DNA of 51,581 bases from Woeseiaceae bacterium (GTDB lineage: Bacteria > Pseudomonadota > Gammaproteobacteria > Steroidobacterales > Woeseiaceae): NCBI GenBank assembly GCA_028227395.1, contig JAOIZZ010000008.1, positions 1-51,581 on the forward strand, given 5' to 3'. The notes beneath the pieces are model-generated. The model worked only from the letters and a program-made list of their open reading frames with translations, was not told where the DNA came from and did not search any database. The position numbers and the translations under genes are program-made. Each line of letters starts with the position of its first letter. The first letter of the stretch is position 1. This document shows positions 24,468 through 33,426 of the stretch, piece after piece.

Positions 24468-25790
24468 TTATGGTTTTATTTGTTTCTCAGTTCGAAGCGT
24501 GGAATATAGGTACACCAAACCCCCTGATATTATTATAGCCAAGCTGAATAGACCTTCCACGGGTTTGGTGATAATAACAAAGTATAAGGTCCATGCCGTT
24601 AAGCTTAAATAAATTAATGGCGGAATAGGGAATGCGAAGGTTTTGTATGGCCTTATAAGATTTGGTTGTTTCACTCTTAGAACAAATACTCCTAGAACTG
24701 TAGCAAAAGAATTTAATGCAAGTGTAAATCCAGCAAAAATAAGAATGGATTCAAAGCTTGATGTAACGATGAATAATATTGCGATCACTGATTGTGTGTA
24801 AATAGCCGTGGTTGGAATTTTATCTTTCGTTGTTTTTGATAGAAATTTCAAGATAGTAAAATCTTCACCAATAACCTGAAGTACCCTAGGTCCAGCTAAA
24901 GTCATTGCACTCACGGTGGAAATCAGGAGAAGCGCCAGCGCTAATCCTGTAAATTTCGCACCGATATCACCAAAAGCAGATTGAGCTGCTATATACCCTA
25001 TTTCAAGTTTACCTTGCATATCCTCAATGGGGGTTACTGTTAAAAAAACATAATTTAAGAGAACATAGAGCACCATGACGATCAAAGTTCCTGAGATTAA
25101 AATTTTAGGAAGGTTTTTTTGAGGATCCTCTAATTCGCTGCTTAAATAGGTGGCGGCATTCCATCCCGTGTAAGCATAGCTTACGTAAATTAATGATACA
25201 GCAAATGAACCATTTAATATTAGATCGATATCATTTGTGGAAGGCTTGAAGGAGATGGGCTGGATATCATCAGAAAGCATAAGGGCGCTCAGGCAAAATA
25301 AAATGATTATGGCTATTTTAAGAATGGTGAATATAACTTGAAGTCTGCCACTATTCCTTCTGTTGCTTGAATGAGTAATGGCTAGGCTTAAAACCAATCC
25401 ACACGCAATGCATTGTCGAACCCAAGGTGCATCAAGCTCGGGAAATAAAGACATTAAATAAGCAGAAAATGTAATTGCCGTCAAAGCAATAGGCGCTGCA
25501 AATCCGATGGTTGCGGATACCCAGCCAGAGATAAAACCTGCGCACGGATGATATATTTTTGAGAGAAAGTTATATTCGCCACCCGATCGCGGAAGAGCAG
25601 CACCGAGTTCTGCGTATGTCATCGAGCCACAGAGTGCAATTACTCCTCCAAGCATCCAAAGTAGGAGAATAGTAAAACCAGATTGAATATCCAATAATTG
25701 AAACCCAAGGCTAGTGAAAACCCCGGTCCCGATCATATTTGCAATTACAACTGCAGTTACCGTGGTATATCGAAATTTTGTAGTGATCAT
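24468..25790 (-). CDS. APC-family amino acid permease
   Basis: A 440-residue inner-membrane transporter with about twelve helices. The first helix has I-G-T-G-V-F-T, the substrate-binding break of APC transporters, followed by G-x-x-A-L-C-G-S-M-T-Y-A-E-L-G. The loop with P-R-S-G-G-E-Y-x-F-L is typical of LAT-like members. It is probably an uptake or exchange carrier for amino acids. It is 16 bases downstream of the aminotransferase gene and 25 bases upstream of the M20 peptidase gene in the same operon. Confidence 0.92.
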   Translation of the reverse strand: MITTKFRYTTVTAVVIANMIGTGVFTSLGFQLLDIQSGFTILLLWMLGGVIALCGSMTYAELGAALPRSGGEYNFLSKIYHPCAGFISGWVSATIGFAAPIALTAITFSAYLMSLFPELDAPWVRQCIACGLVLSLAITHSSNRRNSGRLQVIFTILKIAIIILFCLSALMLSDDIQPISFKPSTNDIDLILNGSFAVSLIYVSYAYTGWNAATYLSSELEDPQKNLPKILISGTLIVMVLYVLLNYVFLTVTPIEDMQGKLEIGYIAAQSAFGDIGAKFTGLALALLLISTVSAMTLAGPRVLQVIGEDFTILKFLSKTTKDKIPTTAIYTQSVIAILFIVTSSFESILIFAGFTLALNSFATVLGVFVLRVKQPNLIRPYKTFAFPIPPLIYLSLTAWTLYFVIITKPVEGLFSLAIIISGGLVYLYSTLRTEKQIKP

Positions 25791-25806
25791 AGCCAGAAAT
25801 TTGTTT

Positions 25807-26955
25807 TTAAAGTCTGCATAACTTCTCTGCTGCTTGTTCTAGGATATCATCCTCTTTTGCAAAGCAAAATCTAAGTTTTTGCTCGAAAGGGGGGTTTTCA
25901 TAAAATACAGATATCGGAATAGATGCGACACCAATTTCTTCAGTTAGCTTTTTGGCAAAAGAGGTGTCTTTTTCTTCAGAAATTCCACTGTAATCTAATA
26001 ATTGATAGAAAGAACCGGCAGAAACTTGATATGAGAACCTAGAAGACTCTATTAATTTACAAAAATAATCTCTTTTCGCCTCATAGAAACTCGATAAGGA
26101 ATCAATATAGTCAGGGCAGGTTTGCATAAATTCAGCTAAACCGTGTTGAATAGGAGTTACAACTGAATAGCAGGTCCACTGATGTATTTGTCTCATCTCC
26201 TTGCTAAGCTCAATGGGTGCAGCGCAATATCCGACTTTCCAACCAGTTGCATGAAATGTTTTGCCGAATGAGGAAATTACAAAAGATCGCGACCAGAGTT
26301 CATCATGACTCGCTAGACTTAAATGTTTTTTACCATCAAAAACAATATGCTCATACACTTCGTCTGACATTATATATATAGAGGTATCACGAAGAATATC
26401 GGCTAATGTATCGAGATCCTCGGATCTTAAGATAGCGCCAGTTGGGTTATGCGGAAAATTTAAGATTATTAATTTTGTTTTCTCATTAATAGTGTCTTTT
26501 AGCTTTTGCCAGTCAATATGATAATCATTTCGTTCTTTTGTCCTTATGAGTGGAACATGTCGGGTTATGGCGCCCGCTAAAACTATATCGGGCCCATAAT
26601 TATCATAAGCTGGATCAAAAACAATCACTTCGTCATTAGGGTAAACTACTGCCTGAATGACACTAAAGAGTCCCTCCGTAGCCCCATCGCAAATAGTAAC
26701 TTCTTGGCGGGCATCAATCGTTCTTCCATAGAATTTTTTTATTTTTTCTGCAATACAGTCCTGCAGCGCTGGTATTCCAGCCATTGGTGCATACTGATTA
26801 TTATCACTGCGAATATATTTGCATACCAATTCCAGCAATCTGGGATCTGGATTAAACCCAGGAAAACCTTGAGACAAATTAATTGCATCATGTTTATTTG
26901 ATAACTCTGTCATTATCGTAAAAATTGACGAACCTGTATCTAGTTTACTTTTCAT
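25807..26955 (-). CDS. PLP-dependent aminotransferase, YbdL (methionine/kynurenine) type
   Basis: A 382-residue class I aminotransferase very similar in layout to E. coli YbdL: I-N-L-S-Q-G-F-P at the N-terminus, N-Q-Y-A-P-M, D-P-A-Y-D, N-F-P-H-N-P-T-G and the PLP lysine in S-F-G-K-T (Lys232). The likely donors are methionine or large hydrophobic or aromatic amino acids, giving 2-oxo acids. The open frame extends to 26988, but that start would overlap the upstream gene; ATG 26955 has GGAG at the right distance and gives the family N-terminus. Only two bases separate it from the aldehyde dehydrogenase gene. Confidence 0.9.
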   Translation of the reverse strand: MKSKLDTGSSIFTIMTELSNKHDAINLSQGFPGFNPDPRLLELVCKYIRSDNNQYAPMAGIPALQDCIAEKIKKFYGRTIDARQEVTICDGATEGLFSVIQAVVYPNDEVIVFDPAYDNYGPDIVLAGAITRHVPLIRTKERNDYHIDWQKLKDTINEKTKLIILNFPHNPTGAILRSEDLDTLADILRDTSIYIMSDEVYEHIVFDGKKHLSLASHDELWSRSFVISSFGKTFHATGWKVGYCAAPIELSKEMRQIHQWTCYSVVTPIQHGLAEFMQTCPDYIDSLSSFYEAKRDYFCKLIESSRFSYQVSAGSFYQLLDYSGISEEKDTSFAKKLTEEIGVASIPISVFYENPPFEQKLRFCFAKEDDILEQAAEKLCRL

Positions 26956-26957
26956 TG

Positions 26958-28547
26958 CTAGGGCTCCAAAAATTTGGGTGGTTGCCAATCTAACGATAGT
27001 GGGCCTTGGTCAAAGATGATCTCACGATGACTGCTCCAAGTATTTCGAATAGCCTCTGGAGTTCCAATACCAGCGGCGCGAGGATCACCACTTGGCCCAA
27101 ACCAATGATTCTGTGGAGCTCCAGTTGTTCTAGCCCGCATACCACAATAGGTGGTACCGTTTACCGTCATGCCGAGAATCTTCTGTTGAAAAGGGATTTC
27201 GTTACTAACAATTGCAGCAGTAAGCCGATTTGTGATTTTTTCTAAAATTGAAGTGATTTTCGATAAATCATTGTCCTCATATTCGACAATAATTTGGAAA
27301 GGGCCAAAAAGTTCCGTCGTAATAAGTTCAAATTTATCTCCAAGAAGGAGATCTAAAGGGACTTTTATTGCTGTTGGTTGAAGCATTCCGTAACATTCAG
27401 GTACCTGATGATTGATGAGAGTTTTACCACCAAATAAGAGAGCAGTTTCGGGTAAATTTAATATTGATTTTATATGATTAAGCATAGCTTCGTTAGTCCA
27501 CGATAGAACGGGGCCAATACTCAAATCATCCGTATTTCTCTGGGAGGCAAGTTCTTTTATTTTAGGAATTAATGTTGACGACCAATTTTTATGACAAAAG
27601 AGGATGCTTTGGGCAGAGCATTTTTGTCCTGAAGCATTGTAAGCGTCCTGATCAGACTGCCAAGCCACAAAATTCAACCAAAGTGGATCAAAGTCTGGAC
27701 CAATTATCTTCCAATCAAAACCAGCATCTTCAAGCCTAACTAGACCATTCATAGTATTAGATATCTTTTCTGCTACTTTGTTGGATCCTGTAAATTGAAT
27801 TAATCTTATAAATTCTTTAGTGCTGTCAATCAATTTACCCATCTCTGCTCCGCGACAATGAATCAGATTAAGGTCTATACTCGGAAGTCCGCAGTGAATG
27901 AGTAATCTTAAAAATTGCTCAAACACAACACTTACCTTGGAATCTACTTTTACCAATGGTTTATTTCCCATAAATAGGGCACCTAAGGTCTGTAAAGCAG
28001 GTATTTCAAGAGGGAAGTTAAAAGGTGCAATAACTATAACAGGACCAAAAGGCCAGCGATAACCCCTTGATTCTTGACCTTGATGATCTCCGGGATTGGA
28101 AAAACCACGACCAAGAAAACGAACACCATCACCGGAAAAATTTTCAAGAAATATACGCGTTACAATTACCTCGCCACGACATTGATTATATTCTTTAGGC
28201 ATAACCCGCTGAATCAGTTTTGTGAAGTAATGCTCAACCTTGGGTTTGGCCATTAAAGCAGCAGCTTTGGCGCATACCTCACCTAGCATTAAATAACGTT
28301 CGGGCTTATATAGTGGATTATGAGTACCAAAGCTCTTTTGTAGATTTATATCATTAATAAAATTTGAATGATCAATCGTATCGGGGATATGAAGAAAATG
28401 CTCGCCATTCATGGGGTCGACTATATCTTTTCGTATATTGTCGGTAGTAACCCATTTTCCATTTATTAAGTTGCAAACTATTCCCGGTTTTTTTTGAGTC
28501 ATCCCGTCTATCGGATCAACACTAATGAATTCCATTGGATCAGACAT
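26958..28547 (-). CDS. Aldehyde dehydrogenase, ALDH12-like (1-pyrroline-5-carboxylate dehydrogenase)
   Basis: A 529-residue NAD-dependent dehydrogenase. The active site is visible: Asn177 in F-N-F-P-L-E, Glu273 in R-L-E-D-A-G-F-D-W-K and nucleophile Cys310 in S-G-Q-K-C-S-A-Q-S. Many segments (L-I-Q-R-V-x-P-K, F-L-E-N-F-x-G-D, G-N-K-P-L-x-K-V-D-S-K-V-S, N-G-T-T-Y-x-G-x-R, T-T-G-A-P-Q-N-H-W-F-G-P) match what I recall of plant mitochondrial ALDH12A1, the P5C dehydrogenase of proline and arginine breakdown, rather than the PutA or RocA forms usual in bacteria. It would convert glutamate semialdehyde to glutamate. First gene of the amino-acid operon, divergent from the 4.5S RNA gene. Confidence 0.85.
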   Translation of the reverse strand: MSDPMEFISVDPIDGMTQKKPGIVCNLINGKWVTTDNIRKDIVDPMNGEHFLHIPDTIDHSNFINDINLQKSFGTHNPLYKPERYLMLGEVCAKAAALMAKPKVEHYFTKLIQRVMPKEYNQCRGEVIVTRIFLENFSGDGVRFLGRGFSNPGDHQGQESRGYRWPFGPVIVIAPFNFPLEIPALQTLGALFMGNKPLVKVDSKVSVVFEQFLRLLIHCGLPSIDLNLIHCRGAEMGKLIDSTKEFIRLIQFTGSNKVAEKISNTMNGLVRLEDAGFDWKIIGPDFDPLWLNFVAWQSDQDAYNASGQKCSAQSILFCHKNWSSTLIPKIKELASQRNTDDLSIGPVLSWTNEAMLNHIKSILNLPETALLFGGKTLINHQVPECYGMLQPTAIKVPLDLLLGDKFELITTELFGPFQIIVEYEDNDLSKITSILEKITNRLTAAIVSNEIPFQQKILGMTVNGTTYCGMRARTTGAPQNHWFGPSGDPRAAGIGTPEAIRNTWSSHREIIFDQGPLSLDWQPPKFLEP

Positions 28548-28622
28548 AATATTCTCGATTAAATTTTTATCATTAAAGTATATCTAAAAGTAGTCTTCGG
28601 CACTCTTATTTTCATAAATTTA

Positions 28623-28651
28623 TTGAGAAAGATATGATTCGGGGTGATAAT
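28623..28651 (+). promoter_or_regulatory. Promoter of the 4.5S RNA gene
   Basis: TTGAGA (28623-28628) and GATAAT (28646-28651) are 17 bases apart. Transcription would begin around 28658, which is exactly the first paired base of the 4.5S RNA. Confidence 0.7.
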
Positions 28652-28657
28652 TAAATT

Positions 28658-28763
28658 GGTCCGCGCTGGTTTTCCTGCGGCGATTATCTGTTAACCCCGT
28701 CAGACCCGGAAGGGAGCAGCGGTAGCGGTAAAATCGGGTGCCGGGAGTAAGCTAGCGCGGATC
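28658..28763 (+). ncRNA. ffs: 4.5S RNA (bacterial signal recognition particle RNA)
   Basis: About 106 bases that form a long hairpin. The ends GGUCCGCGCU (28658-28667) and AGCGCGGAUC (28754-28763) pair over ten positions with one G-U. The tip has the conserved Ffh-binding region with GUCAGACCCGGAAGGGAGCA: the symmetric and asymmetric loops and the GGAA tetraloop. It binds Ffh to target membrane proteins. It lies upstream of dnaX, as in Pseudomonas. The stretch 28548-28870 otherwise holds only its promoter, a T-rich tail after the RNA and the leader of dnaX. Confidence 0.95.
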
Positions 28764-28870
28764 TTCTTTATAGTTAGAAATAGATTTTTTACTTGGTTTT
28801 TAATTTTATTTTTTTTGGGTACACTGTTTTTGAATAGTTTACGATTAATTGATTCTGTATTGGCAATAAT

Positions 28871-30499
28871 ATGAGTTATCTTGCACTCGCTAGAAAATGG
28901 CGACCTAAAAATTTTTTAGATATAGTCGGCCAAGAGCATGTTGTTCAAGCGTTAATAAATGCACTTGAGAGTCAGAGATTGCATCATGCTTATCTATTTT
29001 CAGGTACTCGCGGAATAGGTAAAACTACTATTGCAAGAATACTTGCAAAAGCATTTAATTGTGAGAGTGGAGTTACTTCCAATCCTTGTGGTGAATGCGA
29101 TATTTGTCGTGAAGTTGACGAAGGTCGATTTATTGATCTTATAGAGGTAGATGCCGCCTCCAAGACAAAAGTAGACGATACCAGAGAATTATTAGATAAC
29201 GTTCAATTTGCAGCAACAGTCGGAAAATTCAAAGTTTATCTCATTGATGAAGTACATATGCTGTCTAAGCATTCTTTTAATGCATTATTAAAAACACTAG
29301 AAGAACCTCCACCACATGTAAAATTCTTTTTAGCGACGACAGATCCCCAAAAATTGCCAGTGACGGTTCTATCACGATGCTTACAGTTTAATTTAAAAAG
29401 AATTTCACCAAAATTAATTTTAGATAGATTGTGTTTTATCTGTGATGCTGAAAATATTGAATATGAGAAAAAGGGTCTTGCTAGTCTTGCTAGGGCGGCA
29501 GATGGAAGTTTGCGTGACGCACTAAGTTTGATGGATCAGGCAATTGCACATTGTGGTGGAAAATTAAATGATATCGATATTGCGACTATGCTAGGGACTG
29601 TTGATCGTAAATACATCCACCAAATAATGAGATCAATTGCTGATCATGATGTTCCTAAATTACTAGAAACTATCAACACTATCGATGAATTTTTCCCAGA
29701 TTATGAAAATTTACTTGGTGAAATCGCTGAACATCTGCAACAAGTTGCTGTTATTCAGGTTGCAGGAGGTGTAGATGAGTCGATCATTATGAGTGAGAAT
29801 ATGCAAGAATATGCATCTATTATAAGCCCAGAGGATGTTCAGTTATATTATCAGATAGCCATTATGGGTAGGCGTGATATTCATCTCGCACCTTCGCTTC
29901 GTGCCGGTTGTGAAATGACTCTTATACGTATGTTTGCATTTCGACCTCACAATAACGAGCAAAAAAAAATTGATTCTGAGATTAAAAAACCTTCAACCAT
30001 CGAAAATAAAAACCCAATAATAAAGCCAGAAAATCAACCAAAAGAACAACCTAAAAAAGTTGAGATTTTGAACAAAAATAAAATCGTTGAACCAATAAAA
30101 GACATTAAAAAATGGTCTGAAGGCATGATCTGGTCAGATCTTATTAAAGAGCTAAATTTATCTGGGCTTACGAAAATGTTGGCCGATAATTGTGCATTAA
30201 TTGGCAGAAAAGAGAATATAATTCATTTAAGTTTAGATGAAAAATCAGTATCTTATAAAAACCAGGAGCGCGAGCAAATATTATCTAAATCCTTGTCGGG
30301 TTTATTTAATGAGGATTTAATTGTAAAAGTTGATGCTTCTAAAGCTGATAGTGAAACACCGAGTCAAGAAAAAATTAGGCAAAAAGACGAGCAACTTGAA
30401 ACAGCAAGAAATAGTCTAAAATCAGATCCAGATGTTAAAGAGGCGGAGGATTTGTTTGGCGTGGGTATGAATCCAGAATCTATAACTTTAAAAAATTAA
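28871..30499 (+). CDS. dnaX: DNA polymerase III clamp-loader subunit tau (and gamma)
   Basis: The 542-residue ATPase of the clamp loader. Walker A is G-T-R-G-I-G-K-T (45-52), the zinc module uses Cys64, Cys73, Cys76 and Cys79, Walker B is I-D-E-V-H and the sensor region S-R-C follows. Domains I-III end near residue 360; the remaining part is a Lys-rich linker and a short C-terminal domain. It is shorter than E. coli tau (643 residues). A run of nine As at 29961-29969 (codons 364-367) could produce a gamma form: one base of slippage gives Asn and then UGA at 29971-29973, hence 367 residues. It is followed by ybaB and recR in the usual order. Confidence 0.96.
   Translation: MSYLALARKWRPKNFLDIVGQEHVVQALINALESQRLHHAYLFSGTRGIGKTTIARILAKAFNCESGVTSNPCGECDICREVDEGRFIDLIEVDAASKTKVDDTRELLDNVQFAATVGKFKVYLIDEVHMLSKHSFNALLKTLEEPPPHVKFFLATTDPQKLPVTVLSRCLQFNLKRISPKLILDRLCFICDAENIEYEKKGLASLARAADGSLRDALSLMDQAIAHCGGKLNDIDIATMLGTVDRKYIHQIMRSIADHDVPKLLETINTIDEFFPDYENLLGEIAEHLQQVAVIQVAGGVDESIIMSENMQEYASIISPEDVQLYYQIAIMGRRDIHLAPSLRAGCEMTLIRMFAFRPHNNEQKKIDSEIKKPSTIENKNPIIKPENQPKEQPKKVEILNKNKIVEPIKDIKKWSEGMIWSDLIKELNLSGLTKMLADNCALIGRKENIIHLSLDEKSVSYKNQEREQILSKSLSGLFNEDLIVKVDASKADSETPSQEKIRQKDEQLETARNSLKSDPDVKEAEDLFGVGMNPESITLKN
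29961..29969 (+). other. A9 slippage site in dnaX, predicted origin of gamma
   Basis: Nine consecutive As read CAA AAA AAA ATT in the tau frame. A -1 ribosomal slip, or one extra A added by RNA polymerase, changes the next codons to AAT TGA, ending the protein just after domain III. I see no clear downstream stem or upstream Shine-Dalgarno-like stimulator, so transcriptional slippage of the Thermus type seems more likely than E. coli-type frameshifting. Confidence 0.5.
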
Positions 30500-30534
30500 A
30501 TGTTAAGAATTAAATACAATAAAAGGGGTAATCA

Positions 30535-30858
30535 ATGAAAGGTGGTATTGGTCAATTAATGAAGCAAGCACAAGAGATGCAGGAAAATATGAAAAAAGCT
30601 CAAGATGAGCTTTCAAATATTACTGTAACCGGCGAATCTGGTGGTGGCATGGTAACTGTTACTATGTCGTGTAAGCACGAGATAAAAGCATTAAAAATTG
30701 ATGACCTACTTCTTTCTGATGATAAGGACATGTTGGAAGATTTAATTATTGCTTCATTTAACGATGCAATTCGTCGTGTTGAGAAAAAATCTCAAGAATC
30801 ATTATCAGGGATGACAGCTGGGTTAAATTTACCACCTGGCATGAAATTACCTTTTTGA
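30535..30858 (+). CDS. ybaB: YbaB/EbfC nucleoid-associated protein
   Basis: A 107-residue DNA-binding protein that forms tweezer-like dimers on the nucleoid. Typical features are the N-terminal L-M-K-Q-A-Q-E-M-Q with a long helix, the G-E-S-G-G-G-M-V strand, A-F-N-D-A as the DNA-facing helix, and a C-terminal [17 protein letters not shown] lies eight bases before the start. It stands between dnaX and recR, its usual place, and was likely selected together with them. Confidence 0.95.
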   Translation: MKGGIGQLMKQAQEMQENMKKAQDELSNITVTGESGGGMVTVTMSCKHEIKALKIDDLLLSDDKDMLEDLIIASFNDAIRRVEKKSQESLSGMTAGLNLPPGMKLPF

Positions 30859-30876
30859 GTTTAAACTTATAACCAA

Positions 30877-31476
30877 ATGTCTTATTCACCATTACTTATA
30901 AATCTAATTGAAGCGCTGCGCTGTATGCCCGGTATTGGACGAAAATCTGCTCAAAGAATAGCGTTTCATTTACTCGAAAGAGATCGGGAAGGGGCTAAAA
31001 TTTTATCAACAAGCCTGATGGCCGCAGCCAATGATATTGGGCATTGTCAAAAATGCAGAATGTTCACCGAAGTAGCGTTATGTAATATTTGCTCAGCTAG
31101 TGGTCGCGATGAAAAATCTATTTGTGTGGTTGAATCGCCAGCCGATGTCATGGCGCTTGAGGATGCTACTGGTTATCGTGGCATGTATTTTATATTAATG
31201 GGGCATTTATCCCCAATAGATGGCATTGGCCCTGATGATCTTGGTTTGGAGCAACTAGAGATTCGCTTCAAAGAAGAGGAGATTTCTGAGTTAATTATTG
31301 CAACAAATTCCACCGTTGAGGGTGATGCAACTGCGCATTATTTAGCTGAAATGGCATCAAGATATGATATTGGGGCCAGTCGAATTGCGCATGGAATTCC
31401 TCTTGGAGGTGAACTTGAGTATGTGGATGGAGGTACTTTATCTCATGCCTTTTTTGGCCGAAGAGTGATTGAATAA
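30877..31476 (+). CDS. recR: Recombination mediator protein RecR
   Basis: A 199-residue protein of the RecFOR pathway that helps load RecA on gapped DNA. The N-terminal helix-hairpin-helix contains [11 protein letters not shown], the zinc finger uses Cys57, Cys60, Cys69 and Cys72, and the Toprim domain begins at I-C-V-V-E-S-P. The C-terminal [15 protein letters not shown] element is intact. Normal length. It follows ybaB by 18 bases. Confidence 0.97.
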   Translation: MSYSPLLINLIEALRCMPGIGRKSAQRIAFHLLERDREGAKILSTSLMAAANDIGHCQKCRMFTEVALCNICSASGRDEKSICVVESPADVMALEDATGYRGMYFILMGHLSPIDGIGPDDLGLEQLEIRFKEEEISELIIATNSTVEGDATAHYLAEMASRYDIGASRIAHGIPLGGELEYVDGGTLSHAFFGRRVIE

Positions 31477-31482
31477 TAGGTT

Positions 31483-31836
31483 ATGAATACTGAAGATAAA
31501 TGTTTATTCTGTGATATTGCTAACAAAATAATCTCTGCTGAGATCATCTATGAAACTAAAAATGTGATTGCATTTCATGATATTAATCCCGAAGCTCCGT
31601 TGCATTGCCTGATTATTCCAAAAATGCATATAGCTACAATTAATGAATTAGATACAAAAAATAGTTTTGTTGTTGCTTATTTGTATGAGGCCGCTGCTGA
31701 GATTGCAGATAAATATAATGTAGCAAAAGAAGGTTATCGTGTTGTTATGAATTGCAATAAAGATGCAGGTCAGACTGTATTTCATCTTCACTTGCATTTA
31801 TTGGCTGGACGTAAATTATCTTGGCCGCCAGGATGA
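31483..31836 (+). CDS. HIT-family protein (HinT-like)
   Basis: A 117-residue purine-nucleoside phosphoramidase-type protein. The histidine triad is H101-L-H103-L-H105-L-L-A-G-R and the N-terminal C-L-F-C-D-I is typical of HinT. These enzymes hydrolyse aminoacyl- or lysyl-AMP-type adducts. The gene is six bases after recR and convergent with rsgA, only nine bases separating the ends. Confidence 0.92.
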   Translation: MNTEDKCLFCDIANKIISAEIIYETKNVIAFHDINPEAPLHCLIIPKMHIATINELDTKNSFVVAYLYEAAAEIADKYNVAKEGYRVVMNCNKDAGQTVFHLHLHLLAGRKLSWPPG

Positions 31837-31845
31837 ATAAAGAAA

Positions 31846-32757
31846 TTAATAGCGTTTTTGGTTATTTTTTTGGGTGATGTTCAATAATCTCTTATAACTC
31901 TCATAGCGCCTGGGATCAATTCTTTCATCATTCACTGCTTCTTTGACGGCGCAGTTTTGCTCTTTTGCATGCGAGCAATTATTGAATTTACATTTCAAGC
32001 CCTCGGCTTCAATTTCAACAAAACTCCCTACAACTTTATAAGTTGAGTCAATGATAGGGGAATAATCTCTTACCCCTGGTGAATCCATGACTTTGCCACC
32101 GTTATTCAGATCGAGAATATTTGAGTTAACTGTGGTATGTTTTCCTTCTTTCTTTTTACTGGAAATTTCTTGAGTCAACTGATTGGAATTTCGAGAAATT
32201 TGATTAATTATAGACGATTTGCCAACACCTGATTGTCCCACGAATATAGCTGTTTCATTTTCTAAATGCTCTAAAATTTTCTCTAAGTTAGATTTCGTTT
32301 CAGCGCTACAATGTATTACGGGGTAACCTATTGATTGGTAGTTTTTGATTGTTTTTGAGTATTGTTCAGTCTTCCAGTTCAAGTCAAACTTGTTGCAGAT
32401 AATGCAGGCTTTAATGCTCATAGATTCTGCTGCACCGATATAGCGATCAACGATAAACCAATCAGGTTTTGGCGGATCAGAAACAACTACCGCAATCATG
32501 GTTATGTTTGCAGCAATTATTTCTCTTTTGTGACTGTAGTTACTTCTTGTAAGCTCATTATTTCTAGGTATGATTTTATTAATTAACCAGTCTGATTCTT
32601 TTGCTATAGGGGAGATTTCTATCTGATCTCCGCAGACAGGTTGAATTTTTTTTCCTTTAATTTTAGCAAATAAAATCTCATTATTGGACGTCTTAACTAG
32701 CATTCTTTGGCTATAAGTACCTATTATTGTTGCTTGTTGGGTTACATTGGTATTCAT
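31846..32757 (-). CDS. rsgA: Ribosome small-subunit-dependent GTPase A
   Basis: A 303-residue circularly permuted GTPase that acts in late maturation of the 30S subunit. An N-terminal OB-fold is followed by G4 N-K-F-D (122-125), then G1 G-Q-S-G-V-G-K-S (174-181) and G3 D-S-P-G (225-228), the permuted order that marks the family. The zinc domain has Cys256, Cys261, His263 and Cys269. It is somewhat shorter than the E. coli protein at the N-terminus. Divergent from orn, as in E. coli and relatives. Confidence 0.96.
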   Translation of the reverse strand: MNTNVTQQATIIGTYSQRMLVKTSNNEILFAKIKGKKIQPVCGDQIEISPIAKESDWLINKIIPRNNELTRSNYSHKREIIAANITMIAVVVSDPPKPDWFIVDRYIGAAESMSIKACIICNKFDLNWKTEQYSKTIKNYQSIGYPVIHCSAETKSNLEKILEHLENETAIFVGQSGVGKSSIINQISRNSNQLTQEISSKKKEGKHTTVNSNILDLNNGGKVMDSPGVRDYSPIIDSTYKVVGSFVEIEAEGLKCKFNNCSHAKEQNCAVKEAVNDERIDPRRYESYKRLLNITQKNNQKRY

Positions 32758-32864
32758 TTAGTTGTATGTTATAGCGCTCTGATGGATATTTATAGTCAAT
32801 TATTAGTTCATGTATTATAAAATGGATATTTAATTATATTAATTTACTTAAATTTTGAATTTAT

Positions 32865-33422
32865 ATGAAAAACACCAACGATAGAAATAAGTTAATCTGG
32901 ATTGATCTTGAAATGACCGGATTAGACACAAATCATGACAATATTATTGAGATTGCATCAATTGTTACTGATTATGATTTGAATATTGTGGCTGAAGGAC
33001 CAGTACTTGTCATCCATCAATCGCAACAAATAATGAGTGCGATGGATGATTGGAATACAAAGCACCATGGAAATTCAGGGTTAATTGAAAAGGTATTAAA
33101 TAGTTCAACAACTATGCAGGAAGCCGAACAAGAAACTTTAGATTTCCTAGAGAAACATGTTGCACCGGGAACCTCACCATTATGTGGTAATGGAATATGC
33201 CAGGATAGGAGGTTTTTAGCTCGTCAAATGTATGACTTAGAAAAATTCTTTCATTACCGTAATTTAGATGTAAGTACAATTAAGATACTTGCCCAGATCT
33301 GGAAATCAGATGTTGCAAAAAATATCAATAAAAAGTCCAAACATAGAGCGCTTGATGATATCAAGGATTCAATAAATGAATTATCATATTATCGATCTTA
33401 CTTCTTTAATTTAGGCAAGTGA
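32865..33422 (+). CDS. orn: Oligoribonuclease
   Basis: A 185-residue 3'-5' exonuclease that degrades very short RNAs, including pGpG. It belongs to the DEDDh group: Asp14 and Glu16 in [10 protein letters not shown], the second Asp in C-Q-D-R-R-F-L, and the last His/Asp pair in H-R-A-L-D-D-I. Usual length. It is divergent from rsgA and four bases ahead of a DUF938 methyltransferase gene. Confidence 0.97.
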   Translation: MKNTNDRNKLIWIDLEMTGLDTNHDNIIEIASIVTDYDLNIVAEGPVLVIHQSQQIMSAMDDWNTKHHGNSGLIEKVLNSSTTMQEAEQETLDFLEKHVAPGTSPLCGNGICQDRRFLARQMYDLEKFFHYRNLDVSTIKILAQIWKSDVAKNINKKSKHRALDDIKDSINELSYYRSYFFNLGK

Positions 33423-33426
33423 TCGA

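Noticed and set aside
26956-26988. Upstream ATG for the aminotransferase
   Set aside because: It overlaps the aldehyde dehydrogenase gene and adds 11 residues not in the family; ATG 26955 has GGAG before it.
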